Assembly: GCA_035578175.1 (NCBI GenBank)
Contig: JAQMRL010000003.1
Span: 103,528,969-103,592,968 of the forward strand
DNA length: 64,000 nt
Reading direction: 5' to 3'
Source of the DNA: Catonia carolina
Taxonomy: Eukaryota; Arthropoda; Insecta; Hemiptera; Achilidae
Numbering within the stretch: the first letter of the stretch is position 1; every line of letters begins with the position of its first letter. Position numbers and translations under genes: made by a program. The notes under the pieces were generated by a model, which did not search any database, was not told the origin of the DNA, and saw nothing but the letters and a program-made list of their open reading frames with translations. This document shows, piece by piece, positions 45,907 through 56,364 of the stretch.

Positions 45907-46856
45907 GGGTGATTCAAAAAGAGCGCCGGTTTTTAAACGGCTGGTAAATTTTTGTTTATCGGTTGGCAACATTGTTAGACCTCATTTCTATTTCGGAGAA
46001 CATTCCGATTGACGATTCAGTTGTAGTTTCTCTTGTTCGCAGTGTAGTACTCTCGCAGTCTGTGTCTAACCATGGAGAAGTTTACTATTGCACAACGAGT
46101 GTTAATCGTCAAAACATTTTACCAGAGTGGAGAGAGGTATGCGGCTACTGTCAGGCGACTTCGCGGTACTCTAGGACGTAATGAAGCACCGAATGAATCA
46201 ACAGTTCGCAGGCTCATGAAAAAGTTTTTTGAGACGGGTTCAACAGTCGACCTTAAAAGTTCTGGACGTCGTCGTTCTGGCCGAACTGAGCAGAACGTTG
46301 CGTTGGTTCGTGACAGTGTAGCTGTTAGCCCAGCAAAATCAATACGTCGCCGTTCTCAACAATTGGGTTTACGATGTTCTTCTGTACGGAGAATTCTTCG
46401 GTACGATCTCCAATATCACCCGTATAAAATTCAGTTGCTGCACGAGAAACAATGTTGTTGCTCCGTGAACGGTTCCAGGATCGCATCATTTCTCGTAATT
46501 CCGACCATCAATGGCCACCAAGGTCGTGTGACTTGACGCCTTGTGACTTTCATCTTTGGGGTCATCTGAAGTCATTGGTGTATGCCAATAAACCCCGAAA
46601 CATCAATGACTAGAAGGAGGAAATTCGACGGGTTATCGGGCAAATGGAAGTCGAAACTTGTCGTGCAGTAATATCCAATTTCATGGACAGAGTTGATGCG
46701 TGCCAGCGCAGTAGAGGAGGACACATGCATGACATCATTTTTCATACATGAAATCGGAAGGTAAGATGAACTTGTTGATGTATTTATTTTCAGTTTTTCA
46801 ATAAAATAAATCTCTTAATTTGATATATCAAAACCGGCGCTCTTTTTGAATCACCC
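45907..46856 (+). mobile_element. Mariner-superfamily DNA transposon with perfect ends
   Basis: 950 bp bounded by 27-bp inverted repeats that match exactly (45907-45933 and 46830-46856; starting GGGTGATTCAAAAAGAGC). TA-rich flanks are present but the target duplication is not clean at the left. The transposase gene is internally deleted, so the element is nonautonomous; the perfect ends suggest that it moved recently. Confidence 0.9.
46072..46751 (+). pseudogene. Mariner-superfamily transposase, internally deleted
   Basis: The first 120 or so residues form the paired helix-turn-helix DNA-binding region: MEKFTIAQRVLIVKTFYQSG, STVRRLMKKFFETGSTVDL, a basic GRRRSGR hinge and SSVRRILRYDLQYHPYKIQL. 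There the frame jumps, by an internal deletion, to the C-terminal catalytic part: RERFQDRIISRNSDHQWPP, SCDLTPCDFHLWGHLKS (third catalytic Asp region), a TAG stop after NKPRNIND, then ISNFMDRVDACQRSRGGHM and a stop at 46749-46751. The first two catalytic acidic residues are lost with the deletion. The protein could at most bind the ends. Confidence 0.9.
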
Positions 46857-46877
46857 TATATATATATTTTACTGTTT

Positions 46878-47050
46878 TCTTTCTCTTGCCTATATGAATA
46901 TATAGGACGGAAAGTACTGTTTTCATATCAATTTTTCGAAATCGAGTTTTTTGTTTATTTTTAATGTTTTATAACTAATATTAGGTTATATTGTTCATTA
47001 TTTGCATTGACAAGAGAAATTCGTGTGAGCGTTTCACACCAGATTTTTTT
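46878..47050 (+). repeat. Short complete HINE-like element (copy H10)
   Basis: 173 bp with TTTCTCTTGCCTATATGAAT at left and TTGACAAGAGAAATTCGTG then TTTCACACCAGATTTTT at right. The core, including the microsatellite, is deleted between TCGAAATCGAGTTTT and TTGTTTATTTTTAATG. Confidence 0.92.
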
Positions 47051-47470
47051 TTTAATAGGCAACTGTTATCTACGGTGGAGTAGAGAGTATAAAGTATTTT
47101 CAGCAGAATTACAAAATAAATTTTGTAGAATTCACCCAGTGATGTTTGCTACACCAATTTTAACACAATCTGTCTGAGGTTAAAAATAATAATTTTACAT
47201 CGGAGTACCCTTAAGATTATTTACTTTTGATTCCAGACCGAGTAACACAAACGAGAGTTGACACACACGCGCAAGGTACAGGTGCGTATTCATTTAAAAA
47301 CCATTTTTCTGACTTCAGGATATCATGAGAAGTGGAATCATGGGAAGTGAATAAAAAAATTTCTATAATAATAATTTCTCGCCTTATATTATAGATAGGC
47401 CAGAAGGAACTGAAAAATAAATAAACGACTAAATAAGTCTTTAAGTCACTGTGTCATTCCAATATCACAG
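47051..47470. other. Intergenic stretch, nothing recognised
   Basis: No exon or repeat end identified. Confidence 0.4.
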
Positions 47471-47471
47471 T

Positions 47472-48096
47472 CTTCTTCTTCTTCTGTTAGTGCCTATTCG
47501 TTCCGAATATTGGCGATCAGTCTGACTATGGCTATCTTATCTACAGCCATCCTGAAAAGTTCTGTTGTAGACTTGGAGAACCAGGTACGCAGGTTCTTCA
47601 GCCATGACATTCTTCTTCTTCCTGGTCCTCTTCTGCCATAGATCTTTCCTTGGAGAACGGATTTCAGCAGGCCGTATTTTTCTTCATTCCTCATGACATG
47701 GCCGAAATATGCAAGCTTCCTGCTCTTGATGGTGTTCATCACTTCCAAATCCTTATTCATTCGCTCCAATACAGCTTTGTTGGTCACTTTGTCCATCCAT
47801 GAAATTCTCAACACTCTCCTATACAACCACATCTCAAAAGCCTCGAGTCTTTTCTCAGTTGATTTGGTCAATGTCCATGACTCCATCCCGTGGAAGAGTA
47901 TTGAGAAAATGTAGCAGTGGAGGAGTTTGATTTTGATGCACATGTTAAGGTTGTGACTCCTGAACAGTTTTGCCATCTGATTGAATGCGGCCCTCGCTTT
48001 TCCTATTCTGCATCTCACCTCCTGAGAATGATCCCATTTCTCATTGATTAAAGTTCCCAGATAAGTGAACTGTGGCACCCTCTCTATCGGTATCAC
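47472..48096 (-). mobile_element. RTE-type LINE relic with 200-codon open frame
   Basis: The minus strand keeps an uninterrupted 200-codon frame for the post-RT region: RVPQFTYLGTLINEKW, LLHCYIFSILFHGMESWTLT, KRLEAFEMWLYRRVLRISW, KLAYFGHVMRNEEKYGLL and GRRGPGRRRMSWLKNL. The downstream end is (GAA)n (TTC at 47474-47485). It is 5' truncated. It belongs to a subfamily distinct from the 7179-9220 element. Confidence 0.9.
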
Positions 48097-48478
48097 AGTC
48101 TAATCGGTGGTAATTATAACTAGGTAATTTTAATATTTGCTAATTTAGGTAGGCTATAACGAAATTAATATTTCTTCGAAATGACACTACTTTACCTATA
48201 ACAATATTTAATATTGTAATAACACTATTATAGTGTACGAGCTACACTCACATAAATTTGTTTTAACGTCATAAATCATAACTACTCGAAGTAGGCCTAA
48301 ATCATACTAAGTTACTTCGAGTAGGTTAGTATAATATTTTAAATGGTAGGTCTGTACTAATTTTTCATTTGTTTTCCTTGTTTATCAACAACATACCTGT
48401 ATGCATGGTATATTTCTCTAATATTTTTTGTTGAAATATTAAATAGACCCATGGGTTGGTCTAGAAAACGGTTACAAT
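48097..48478. other. Intergenic stretch, nothing recognised
   Basis: No exon or repeat end identified. Confidence 0.4.
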
Positions 48479-49382
48479 ACTAGACGGTAGTGGTCACGCG
48501 CAGCTGCTGTAAGATATAAGATGACATAGTGGTCCCTAACTACTCGGCCGGTGCGCAGTGACTGTAGGATTTTTGCATTGTTTTTACAAACATAGCGGTT
48601 TTGGTATGTTTACACGGGAAATCGATTTTTATTTTAATAATTCTTCGTTTGCCGCCTGAAGTTTTTCTCTAAGTAACTTGTTTTCTTCTTTTAATTCGGC
48701 GTTTTCACGTTTTAAGAGATCAGTTTCCTCTAACTGTGCAACATTCAAATTTGGCGGTTCTTCGTTAAAACGAGGCCTATCTTCCTCTACGGCTATCCCT
48801 TCATTTTGTAAACTGCCTGTTTTGTAATTGGATGAGAGTTTAAAATATCATAAACTTCCTTACGAGCGTATCGTTTCTCTGCTCGATTTTTACGATCACT
48901 ACAAGACGGGTTTACCGGACGTAGAACGGCACTACAAATCGGCAAATTTAATTAAATGTGGGACTGAATTTGTCTTTAAGATACGTTTTAATGGAAGATG
49001 TAGCAACTCGGACTTTAAATCGCGTACATAATCCAAAACATCAAAATGTACTAAACACACGTGACCACTATCAGCAGAAAATGAATCGGCCCGCTTGCAA
49101 GCATTTATCCACTTCAATCTAGTTTCAATGGCCTTTTGAAAACGGTGGAACTTATAATGCCCAACTCCTTTTGGTGTCTGTCGTGATTAGAACACCCGGC
49201 AATCGCACAGCGCACCATTATTAAAGACTACCTAGTAAAGTATTACAGACCGTAATAAGACGAGTAAACATCACAGACCGACGCCGTACGCATAGTGCGT
49301 CGGCTCTCGCTGGGGACCAGTGACGTCAGGGGGTGGGGCTTGTCACTGCGCATACTGTTGTTAATCCCTACCGTCTAGTAAA
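48479..49382 (-). mobile_element. Transposon-like unit carrying a THAP gene
   Basis: Inverted ends TACTAGACGGTAG (48478-48490 and, inverted, 49369-49381) enclose about 0.9 kb that is more GC-rich than its surroundings. Similar GCGCAGTGAC and TGGTCCC strings also lie inverted near both ends. Only a TA dinucleotide is duplicated for certain; no 8-bp duplication was found. The cargo is a THAP-coiled-coil protein. P-type elements encode a THAP plus leucine-zipper transposase, so this may be an internally deleted P-like element, but no catalytic domain remains to prove it. Confidence 0.6.
48629..49218 (-). pseudogene. THAP-domain, coiled-coil protein (broken)
   Basis: The minus strand from ATG 49218 reads MVRCAIAGCSNH, the first Cys pair (C-x4-C) of a THAP zinc finger. 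A frameshift near 49160-49170 is needed to continue GHYKFHRFQKAIETRLKWIN, then ACKRADSFSADSGHVCLVHF (the C-x2-H pair) and NSVPHLI (the family's AVPTIF-like box). THAP domains bind DNA. A stop follows at 48932-48934, and about 30 codons of stop-rich text, perhaps an intron. The same frame then gives NVAQLEETDLLKRENAELKE and ENKLLREKLQAANEELLK, a strong coiled coil ending at 48629. The frameshift makes it a probable pseudogene. Confidence 0.8.
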
Positions 49383-49388
49383 TTAACC

Positions 49389-49490
49389 GTGGTCTAGAAG
49401 TAAAAGTCGTCGTCGCAAGTCAGCTGCTTAACAGCTGATTTTTGGAGACAAAGGTTCCTGGTTCAAAACCAGTAAAGATCGCTTACTTGT
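49389..49490 (+). repeat. tRNA-like SINE, type D, 5' part
   Basis: GTGGTCTAGAAGTAAAAGTC, hairpin CAGCTGCTTAACAGCTG and TTCCTGGTTCAAAACC. It stops shortly after the B-box region. It starts just after the THAP element; a weak GGTCTAGAA match lies on that element's other flank. Confidence 0.8.
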
Positions 49491-49594
49491 TCCTTAGATT
49501 AAAAAATTGGGAATGAATTTAATATTAATTAATTATAATATACAAGTGTCCACTAAATAGGATGCCAAACTTTGGGAGATGATTCAGTATCTTA

Positions 49595-49766
49595 CTTTTT
49601 TTGTTTTGTTTAACGTCCGACTCTTCTGCAATTACTGCTAATGCAGACGGCGAAGGATGAAATGATTTTTTGTAACGTATGAAAATATGCCATGCCTGAA
49701 TTGGATTCGAACCCAAGACCGTATGATAGAGGCGAGCACGTTACCAACTACGCCAATGCGGCCGGC
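49595..49766 (-). repeat. tRNA-derived SINE, type A (copy A4)
   Basis: Minus-strand head GCCGGCCGCATTGGCGTAGT and B box GGGTTCGAATCCA. A 12-bp duplication TTCAGTATCTTA/TTCAGTACCTTA flanks it (49583-49594, 49767-49778). Confidence 0.93.
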
Positions 49767-50186
49767 TTCAGTACCTTAAAATAAACAAAAAATTGTATAT
49801 GAACTAACTTCTTATCTCGTTTCATATACAGAGTGTCTGCCATTTTGTATTTTTTAAAGAAAAATTATTTTCTTAGGAACGGTTGAAAATATTTCACTCA
49901 AATTTGGTATGCATGTAGAAGTATTTATGTTGCAAAGATGAAATTTATCTAATTGCTTTTAATACCTTAAATTTCAAAATGGTGGACGTTCAAACTTTTT
50001 AAATCAAAATATCTCAGCAACCATGCTGTTTTTTTGATTTTACGTTAATACAAAAAAATTTACGCATTTTTTTGGTGAAAAGAATAACATCTTTTTTGTT
50101 CAAATACAATCACAAATAGCTGAGTTAGAGCAGAAAATGTAATTTAAAATCTTTTGCTTGTTTCATCCCTTCAGATAAACCAGGGC

Positions 50187-50323
50187 ATTTGTGTTAGAAA
50201 TACTGTAATTAATTCTTAAATAATTGTAAACTGTAAATAATTTTTAACTTTGAATTATAAAATTTTTATTTTAAAGATAGTTTGTTTTTACACAGAATTA
50301 ATTACAGTATTTCTAACACAAAT
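50187..50323. repeat. Fold-back with perfect 30-bp arms
   Basis: The arm at 50187-50216 (ATTTGTGTTAGAAATACTG, continuing AATTAATTCT) is the exact reverse complement of 50294-50323. The loop is 77 bases and AT-rich. This could be a small MITE or a hairpin RNA precursor; no duplication was seen. Confidence 0.88.
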
Positions 50324-50565
50324 AAACTTTATGAAACTAGATGGATACAAAGGATCACTTGTTACAGGTGCCAGATCATAGAGGGGCTCGGGGTAATAAA
50401 GGATCATATTTTTTAGGCAGACTGGGATCTATACACAGTTCTACTGATATGGAATTGATTCTGGGTGTATCAATTAGATATACCAGAGGTACTAAAACCA
50501 GTTTTTTTAGGCTGAAGTACAATAAGATGGCAATGAATAATATTAATTAATTAATGAACAATTAA

Positions 50566-50705
50566 GCCGGTCCGTGTTGTAGTGGTCAGCACAACTGGTT
50601 TCTATGTCCTGGGTTTGATTCCCGATCAGGTCTGGCATTTTTTCATCTGTATAAGAAATACTTCATATCATTATCTACACACAAACCACGGCTTACGTAG
50701 GCATC
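50566..50705 (+). repeat. tRNA-derived SINE, type B (copy B6)
   Basis: Head CCGGTCCGTGTTGTAGTGGT, a shortened middle and B box TGGGTTTGATTCCCG, then CAGGTCTGGCATTTTTTCAT. Confidence 0.85.
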
Positions 50706-50766
50706 ATCACTCAGTAAAAAAAAAAACACTTCAACACTAATTATATATACTTTTAATAATACTCTT

Positions 50767-51066
50767 AAAGTCGTCGCCAAAATCAGCTGTTTAACAGCTG
50801 ATTTTTGGAGACGAAAATTCCTGGTTCAAATCCTAGTAGTTACTAGTAGGTGTAGTTACTTTTATACGGTTTTGAACACTAGATAGTGGTTACCGGTGTT
50901 CTTTGATGGTTGGGGTTCAATTAACTATACCACTCAGGAATGGTCAACCTGAGTGTGTACAAGACTACACCTCATTTACACTTCATACACATCATCCTCA
51001 TCTCATTGGGTCATGGGGTTGCTTATTGTTCTGAATTGAACAGATTGCAACGTACACACATTAGGG
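50767..51066 (+). repeat. tRNA-like SINE, type D
   Basis: Hairpin CAGCTGTTTAACAGCTG (perfect 7-bp arms), CTGGTTCAAATCC, body GGTTGGGGTTCAATTAAC, tail TTATTGTTCTGAATTGAACA. An extra TAGTTACTAGTAGGTG-like insertion lies at 50836-50851. Confidence 0.88.
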
Positions 51067-51150
51067 ATTGCAAAAAAAATAATACTCTTAATTGTTTTAA
51101 TGTCGTCTGCACAGATACTGTAGTGATTAGTTGATAAAATAAAAATTAGA

Positions 51151-51270
51151 AAGTCCCGGAATCATTTCCTGGTAAGAGTCTAGACATTTTAACCCATTAA
51201 AATTCACCATTTCTTAGTACAGAGTAATGACCAAATAGTTGATTTAACTAATAGTTTAAATAAACAACAG
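51151..51270 (+). repeat. tRNA-SINE tail, type C (copy C5)
   Basis: A degraded body and the tail AATGACCAAATAGTTGATTT followed by TTTAAATAAACAAC. Confidence 0.55.
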
Positions 51271-51688
51271 CAAATTTTTAAGTTTGCAATTTCTATGAAA
51301 AGAAATGTATAGCAAATTTGTAAAAACTGTTGACTTTTAAGCTTCTATCCTGATATTTTGTAGTTTAGTGAAATATTTAAAATGTGGACAGAATTTACAC
51401 TATACCTACACCTTCTAGAGTGTTCTACATATGTCCAAACAAATGCTAGTTTATATAAGTAACTACAAGAACAAAAATGAAGTTTCTTCATTCAGTACAA
51501 AATTTGTGTTTCATTCAGTATAAATCTGTGTGGCTTTAATTTTTAAAAAATCATTTTCAACTGAAAGCATTTTTGCTCAAGTAAACGACTCCACATTGTG
51601 TTTATAAGAATATTAATAATAACTCTTTATTCAATGCCTGTTAATACAGAATAGAATGCATCAACAATTTAGATTAAAATATTCATGT

Positions 51689-52394
51689 TGTGACACCTAT
51701 CTCTAATGTCTGTTTCGGGATCTGGGTTAATTAAATAATTAACACACTATAGTTTAAAATTACAAGTATTTATTACATCTAAGAATTACAACTAAATAAG
51801 TGACTAAAATCTACAAGTATATTACAATTTAAATTACTTAATAAAAAACAAACTAATTATAATTAACTAAAACAATAAATCACGTAACCAATTTACATAT
51901 ACTACGTACAAAAGATACAGAAATAACCTTTAAGTTAAACAAGAGACAGTAATGTTGACTTTTCTAACGTAACCTTTAAGCACTGCGCGATTTGCTCACT
52001 CAAACACAGACAAATTGAGACTGAAACTAGACTGTAAACAAACCGATGCTTATATAGGTAGGCTAATGGAGAGTTCAAGAAAAGACAGAGATTTTTGATA
52101 TAATAATAAAATACAAAATACTTCTGACGGCTCCTGGATAAATCTTAACAACTGTAAACAAATTAGGATTGAATAAAAGATGTTACAAAAAGGCCAATTA
52201 TCTAAATAGGCACCCACTCTACTCAAACACAATACCTGTACAACAATAGCTACCTTTACCATAAAAGACCATTAATTAGACATAATATTTCCGACTATTT
52301 CTTGGAAAACCCTATTTATTACTTTTATTATTTACGTTAACATTTTTAAACTCTCGGTCATTCTCGAACATTCCTTTTTTTCAATATTGTCACA
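51689..52394 (-). mobile_element. Candidate solo LTR
   Basis: On the minus strand the unit begins TGTGACAATATTG and ends GGTGTCACA, short inverted TG/CA ends as in LTRs. A TATATAAGC TATA box (about 52056-52064) is followed by an initiator-like CAGTCTCAATT. No 4-6 bp duplication and no internal retrovirus-like coding were found, so this remains a structural guess. Confidence 0.45.
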
Positions 52395-52494
52395 ATATTA
52401 ATAACACAAAATGCAATCAACAGTACGCTTATAAAAAACATACAACAATAAAACTGAAAATCAACCGCTCAAAAACCTATGTCGACCCAACCTA

Positions 52495-52990
52495 CAAAAA
52501 TTCTTCAGTCTTATAAAATGGGCCAGAAGCAAATTTGTGTCCTGAAGTTTTTTACTGGTATCGTCCTAACTGCTAAAAGCAATCTATTAAATATTTTTAA
52601 TCTGTGTATAAAAACATTACTCCTTGTATTCCTCAACTGAGTACGTGAAACATCCAGATCTGTCCTAAATCTAGTTTCATGTTCATCGACATCAGACCGT
52701 AGCTGATACTTATTCAAGTCTTTTTATGTGTAACAGCAAATAAAAGATGTATAAATTACATACTGGCATAATTTTCGATTCTATGAAAAGGGGTTGGAAT
52801 GCTCACACGAAGGTTTCTTAAATATTCTTACTGCATTTTTTGAGCCAACAAAATTTTGTAAACTAAAGAGGTATGACCCCATAAATGAATGCCATAGGTT
52901 ATGTGGCTCTAGAAAAGTGAAAAATAAATCGACCGCAGTGTATTTAGGGGGAGCAAAGGTCTGAGTTTACAGAGGATAAAAACACCCTTG
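52495..52990 (-). mobile_element. LINE relic (CR1/Jockey-like), C-terminal part
   Basis: Minus-strand text SHITYGIHLWGHTSLVYKIL, then QKNAVRIFKKPSCEHSNPF and, in another frame, NKYQLRSDVDEHETRFRTDL and RLKIFNRL parallels the LTYGIxLWG, LQKKAIRI and YNTR segments of CR1/Jockey-like proteins. Stops and frameshifts are present. Confidence 0.75.
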
Positions 52991-53900
52991 ATAATTTTTT
53001 ACAAATATTCTGTATACAAAAATAATGTAATGAATAATCATACACATATAAAACATGGATAATAAACTATTTACAAGTTTTCATTTAAAGAAATTAAAAA
53101 AAATAGATGTAAAGGAAAACTGACCTTAACAAGTACAAAAGACAAAAAAGAGATTCATTTTTTGTTGAAAAATTATTTCTTTATTCTAAGAAAATGACCT
53201 TTTGCTTTGAACATACATAAGGAAATAAGTGTTCTTTGCCAGAAATTTATTTTTTATTCTCAAGACTAGATAAAAAAATTAAGTGGTATGATTCACAGAA
53301 TCATAAGTTTTCTTCTTTTATTTACTAGTGATAAACCAAGGTCATTCTGTGGTTAGGTAATGTTGTACATGTGGTAAAATAAAGATATAAACGACCAGTT
53401 TTTTTATTAGGTTAATATTTCAATTCTAAATTTATTCAAACACCTCATACCATACATACTAATGTTTGATTAATACATAAAATTAAAATAAATAAAGCAT
53501 TGATAAAACTTAAAGAGTAAAATACTTGTCAATTAAAAAGTGTACCATTGCTTTGAATTTAGTCTGAGAGAGACAAAATGCCATTGGAGGGAGCTAGCCT
53601 TTGAATTTTGAGATATGTAACTGCAAAGTACATATAATTGTAAAAAATCTCACTGGCGCTCTAATACACTCATCACTAATTCTCCAAAATCTCAATCATC
53701 CAGAGATCTGATATATGACACAAGTTTTCCTTAGGGGTTAAACAAAAAAATAAAGCATTTGTGTGTCATTTATTTTCTGCGTAATGAGTAAAGGAGAACA
53801 AAATTTTTTTAGCTGTTATTTGTTATCGTGAATTGTGATTTATTGACAACCACCCAATCAGATCGCTGCTTTTTGCTGTATTTTTTGACTTGATTCAACA
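52991..53900. other. Intergenic stretch, nothing recognised
   Basis: No exon or repeat end identified. Confidence 0.45.
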
Positions 53901-53904
53901 TGAA

Positions 53905-54050
53905 TATTGGTTTGAACAGGGACCCCCTGTGGAGTTTGTTCAGGAATGGCTGTCAACTGGCCAGCATACAAAGTTATTCGCCCAACCAGTTTTGCTTAAC
54001 AAATAATAGTGACTTTCTAGCCGCTGACTGACTGGGCTGGCCCAAAGACC
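53905..54050 (-). repeat. Interspersed repeat type E
   Basis: GGTTTGAACAGGGACCCCCT, GGCTGTCAACTGGCCAGCAT and GCTGACTGACTGGGCTGGCC mirror 21119-21290 in inverse orientation. Confidence 0.78.
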
Positions 54051-54082
54051 TAGAGAAGAAATAAACACCATTTTTAAACACC

Positions 54083-54385
54083 AGGTTGGTCGGATGATTG
54101 ATTAGTCGTTGTGAATCAACTGTTCAACAGCTGATTTTTGTCACAGTTTCCGTAGTTTAAATCCTAGTAAAGGTAGTTACTTTTATACAAATTAGAACAC
54201 TAGATAGTGGTTACCTGTGTACTTTACTGGTTGTGGTTCAATTAACCATACTCTCTCAGGAATGATCAACATGAGTCTGTACAAGACTACTCCTCATTTA
54301 CACGTCATACACATCATCTCATTGGGTCATGGGGTTGCTTATTGTTCTGAATTGAACATATTGCAACGTAGACACACTAGGGATT
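54083..54385 (+). repeat. tRNA-like SINE, type D
   Basis: CCAGGTTGGTCGGATGATTG head, hairpin CAACTGTTCAACAGCTG, body GTGGTTCAATTAACCATAC and tail TTATTGTTCTGAATTGAAC. Confidence 0.87.
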
Positions 54386-54389
54386 AAAA

Positions 54390-55290
54390 ATATATATAAA
54401 TATACTTTAAAAAAATAAACAAATAAAATTATGAAACTTCAACGCATGGTCTTTTTAGCAAAGTCCAACTTTGATAATATTTGAAGATAAAACAATCATA
54501 AAACCTTGGTCAAGTTGTTTTTGGGATAACGTTGGGTAAGCAAACAATATGAAAATCCAATATTTTCCTTGTATTATCATGTAGATAAATTTTTGACAAT
54601 TAAATATTTAATGATTTTCGTGAATATGACCTTATTACAGTGAAATTTGATAAAACTTAATACTATTCAAAAAGTAGAAAAAAGTATTGTTTGTCCTTAA
54701 TCTATGTAGCATTAGAGATTATTGCTTCCTTGTTTGAGGAAAACCAGTCATTAGCAATGTACAAAAAATAAAAGCACTGATAATACTGTGGACAATCATC
54801 TGAAAATGTAACTAAACAATTAATAAAATTATTTTAAAAACAATTTAGAGATAATTATTAGCAAGACTATGTATTTTATTGTATTATAATAATTAAAAAA
54901 GAGTTATCATATTTTCATAAAAAATTAATAAATTATTAATATTTTACTCAAATATATATTTATATATTTTTGAAATGAACCATACTTTCAACTCGGGGTT
55001 ATCAAAAAGTTATTTAATAAGGAAAACAGAACTTAATTATTATTATTTACATAGATAAACCTATTATCCCATTACTCGATTAATCCAATTACTTGCATTT
55101 TGGCATTAGTTTCGCATAACTCATTCAGATTCAGTAATTCCCCAACTGATTAATCAAAGTACGGTTATATGATATCAACAAAAACATAATACTGGACTCT
55201 GAGTTCTTACTGAATGTTCAAAGATTGCAAAGCCTATTATAAATTTTAAAAATGTTGTAAATATTTATTAGAAGAAGGGGTTCAATATTG
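54390..55290. other. Intergenic stretch, nothing recognised
   Basis: AT-rich with no exon or repeat end identified. Confidence 0.45.
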
Positions 55291-55295
55291 GCCCT

Positions 55296-56346
55296 TATAG
55301 TTTCTTCTTCTCACAATCAAGGATAAGGCTTCCACCTGTTCCATCTCAACAGTGATAAACTATTGAATTATTGCCATCTTTTGTGTGGCCTCCCAACATC
55401 TCTCCTCCCCACCGGTCTGTATTGCAAAACACTGAGGGGGATCTTTCCCTCATGAATTTTTTCTACGTACTTCCTATATCGATTTCGATATTCTGTAATC
55501 TTCCCATTCAGGTTGTAAACATCCAGTTCCATTCTTAGCTGGTCTCTACGACTGCAATCCTTTGTTCTTCGCAGGAATCGCATCTGTGCCGCCTGTGGTC
55601 TGTTAGTAATCCACGACTCACTTCCATAGAGTAGGACTGTGGCAACCATCACCTTGTAAAACTTTATGAGGGTTTCTTTTCTTGTTTTCCTGCCTAGGGT
55701 TTTGTTAATATTGCCCCACACTGCTTGGAATATGCCAGTTTTCTTCTGTATGTCCAAATCTTGATCAAACCCGATGTTACAACTTAAATAATTGCATTGT
55801 GATACTAGTTCGAGCCCTACATCATCTACCACAATTTTAGACCTGGTTGGATATTTACCAATAAGTGCCATTACCTTTGACTTTTTTACAGAAACGTTAA
55901 AATATATTTCTTGCATATTTCATTTTAAAAATACACCGATCCCTGAAGCTCATCCTCACTCTCTTGCACAATCCACAAATCATCTGCAAAAATAAAGCAT
56001 TCAGGTAAATGTCATTGTTCAGCCTGATTCCTGAACTAAACTTGTTTATCCATTGGCGGAAAATGTGATTCATAGTAGTATGTTAAAATAAAGTGGGTGA
56101 TAAACTGCACCCTTGTCTCACTACTTGATTGTCACTCATTTATTTCAATTGATCCTTACCCCTATTTATCACTATTTGCATATAAACATATGCAAATTGT
56201 GGTTTATAAACTATTAATTGCATTTTATAGATGAATTGGATATTCTCTTTCCTTTAAAATCTGACAAAGGATGTTTCGATCAACTTTTTCAAATGCCTTT
56301 CAAAGTCTATAAAAGCCATATGCGTCACTAGATTAAAATCTCGTCT
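55296..56346 (-). mobile_element. RTE-type LINE relic, RT palm to 3' end
   Basis: On the minus strand it runs from RRDFNLVTHMAFIDFE (RT motif with catalytic Asp), through a damaged VVRQGCSL region, to a 182-codon open piece (KSKVMALIGKYPTRSKI, CNYLSCNIGFDQDLDIQ, TVLLYGSESWI, VGRRDVGRPHKRWQ). The 3' end has a short TTCTTCTTC (GAA) remnant at 55302. It abuts a Jockey relic in the other orientation. Confidence 0.88.
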
Positions 56347-56364
56347 TTTTTTTATTATTCGGTT

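Noticed and set aside
48828..49031. Plus-strand open frame of 67 codons
   Set aside because: It is the antisense of the THAP gene, which has a recognisable zinc-finger pattern on the minus strand.
48471..49390. 8-bp target duplication around the THAP element, which would prove a P element
   Set aside because: Flanks compared in several registers give no 8-bp match; only TA is shared.
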